Assembly (NCBI GenBank): GCA_028275075.1
Contig: JAQCNK010000045.1
Span: forward strand, 1-6,478
Direction of reading: 5' to 3'
Source of the DNA: Haloarcula sp.
Lineage (GTDB): Archaea > Halobacteriota > Halobacteria > Halobacteriales > Haloarculaceae
Length of the DNA: 6,478 nucleotides
Shown here: one piece after another, positions 6,171-6,478 of the stretch
Layout of the letters: every line of letters begins with the position of its first letter
Position numbering within the stretch: the first letter of the stretch is position 1
Notes under the pieces: model-generated
What the model was told of the DNA's origin: nothing
Database searches by the model: none
What the model saw: the letters and a program-made list of their open reading frames with translations, nothing else
Program-made: the position numbers and the translations under genes

Positions 6171-6478
6171 ATGAGTAAGCAGGACGGACAGGAGCAATCT
6201 GACAAACAGAAATACGAGTTCAAGAAAGTTATCGAGGAACTCAAGGGATACGAAGGCTCGGGGACCCAGCTTGTCTCTATCTACGTCCCGGAAGACAAAC
6301 TCCTCAGCGACGTCGTCGCCCACGTCACCCAAGAGCACTCCGAGGCGTCGAACATCAAGTCAAAGGACACCCGAACCGCCGTCCAGGACGCTCTGACCTC
6401 TATCAAGGACCGGCTACGCTACTACGAGGTTCGGCCGCCCGAGAACGGTATGGTGCTGTTCTCCGGAGCCATCGACTC
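6171..6478 (+). CDS. prf1: Peptide chain release factor aRF1, N-terminal part (runs off the window)
   Basis: aRF1 reads all three stop codons in the ribosomal A site and triggers release of the finished protein; it is the archaeal counterpart of eukaryotic eRF1. The window contains 102 complete codons from the ATG at 6171, and the frame stays open to the right edge. The visible part is domain 1, the stop-codon recognition domain: after a short polar N-terminus come KYEFKKVIEELKGYEGSGTQ (14-33), LVSIYVP (34-40) and the diagnostic EASNIKS loop (58-64), whose NIKS (61-64) contacts the stop codon. RTAVQDAL (68-75) and PPENGMVLFSGAI (89-101) follow, also typical. The later recognition residues, the GGQ domain that drives hydrolysis and the C-terminal domain lie outside the window. 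The start is supported by the conserved alignment and a TATA-like box at the right distance. The gene is partial only because the window ends. Confidence 0.93.
   Translation, partial: MSKQDGQEQSDKQKYEFKKVIEELKGYEGSGTQLVSIYVPEDKLLSDVVAHVTQEHSEASNIKSKDTRTAVQDALTSIKDRLRYYEVRPPENGMVLFSGAID

Overview
The window looks like chromosomal DNA from a halophilic archaeon (class Halobacteria). The evidence is GC-rich coding sequence with G/C-heavy third codon positions, strongly acidic (Asp/Glu-rich) proteins, and archaeal-type forms of every gene: a short archaeal UMP kinase, a class I lysyl-tRNA synthetase, and an aRF1 with the NIKS loop. I cannot assign the genus with confidence.

All genes are on the + strand. 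From left to right: pyrH (UMP kinase, start at 26), lysS (class I LysRS, directly abutting pyrH), a large membrane-embedded site-2-protease-like metallopeptidase (M50 family, 589 aa, with a PDZ-like middle region), argS (arginyl-tRNA synthetase), and the first 102 codons of prf1 (peptide chain release factor aRF1), which runs off the right edge. Three of the five genes serve translation, one makes a pyrimidine nucleotide precursor, and one is a membrane protease. pyrH-lysS is very probably a coupled operon. The other genes are separated by 153, 111 and 43 nt gaps, and prf1 has a plausible promoter of its own.

The most notable non-coding structure is a pair of related palindromic elements, one in each gap around the protease gene (about 2351-2462 and 4274-4350). 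Each starts at the last codon and stop of the upstream gene (shared gcctgatacggtc), forms a long inverted repeat, and ends in a conserved tail (GCTGCCCG-NNN-GGCCCG). The two copies differ at one stem position by a matched change (T-A in one, G-C in the other), so symmetry or base pairing appears to be maintained. They look like an interspersed extragenic haloarchaeal repeat acting as a 3'-end/terminator structure, a protein-binding site, or a small non-autonomous mobile element; the sequence alone does not decide which.

I found no tRNA or rRNA genes, CRISPR array, transposase or defence genes. Apart from the repeat pair, this is an ordinary housekeeping region.
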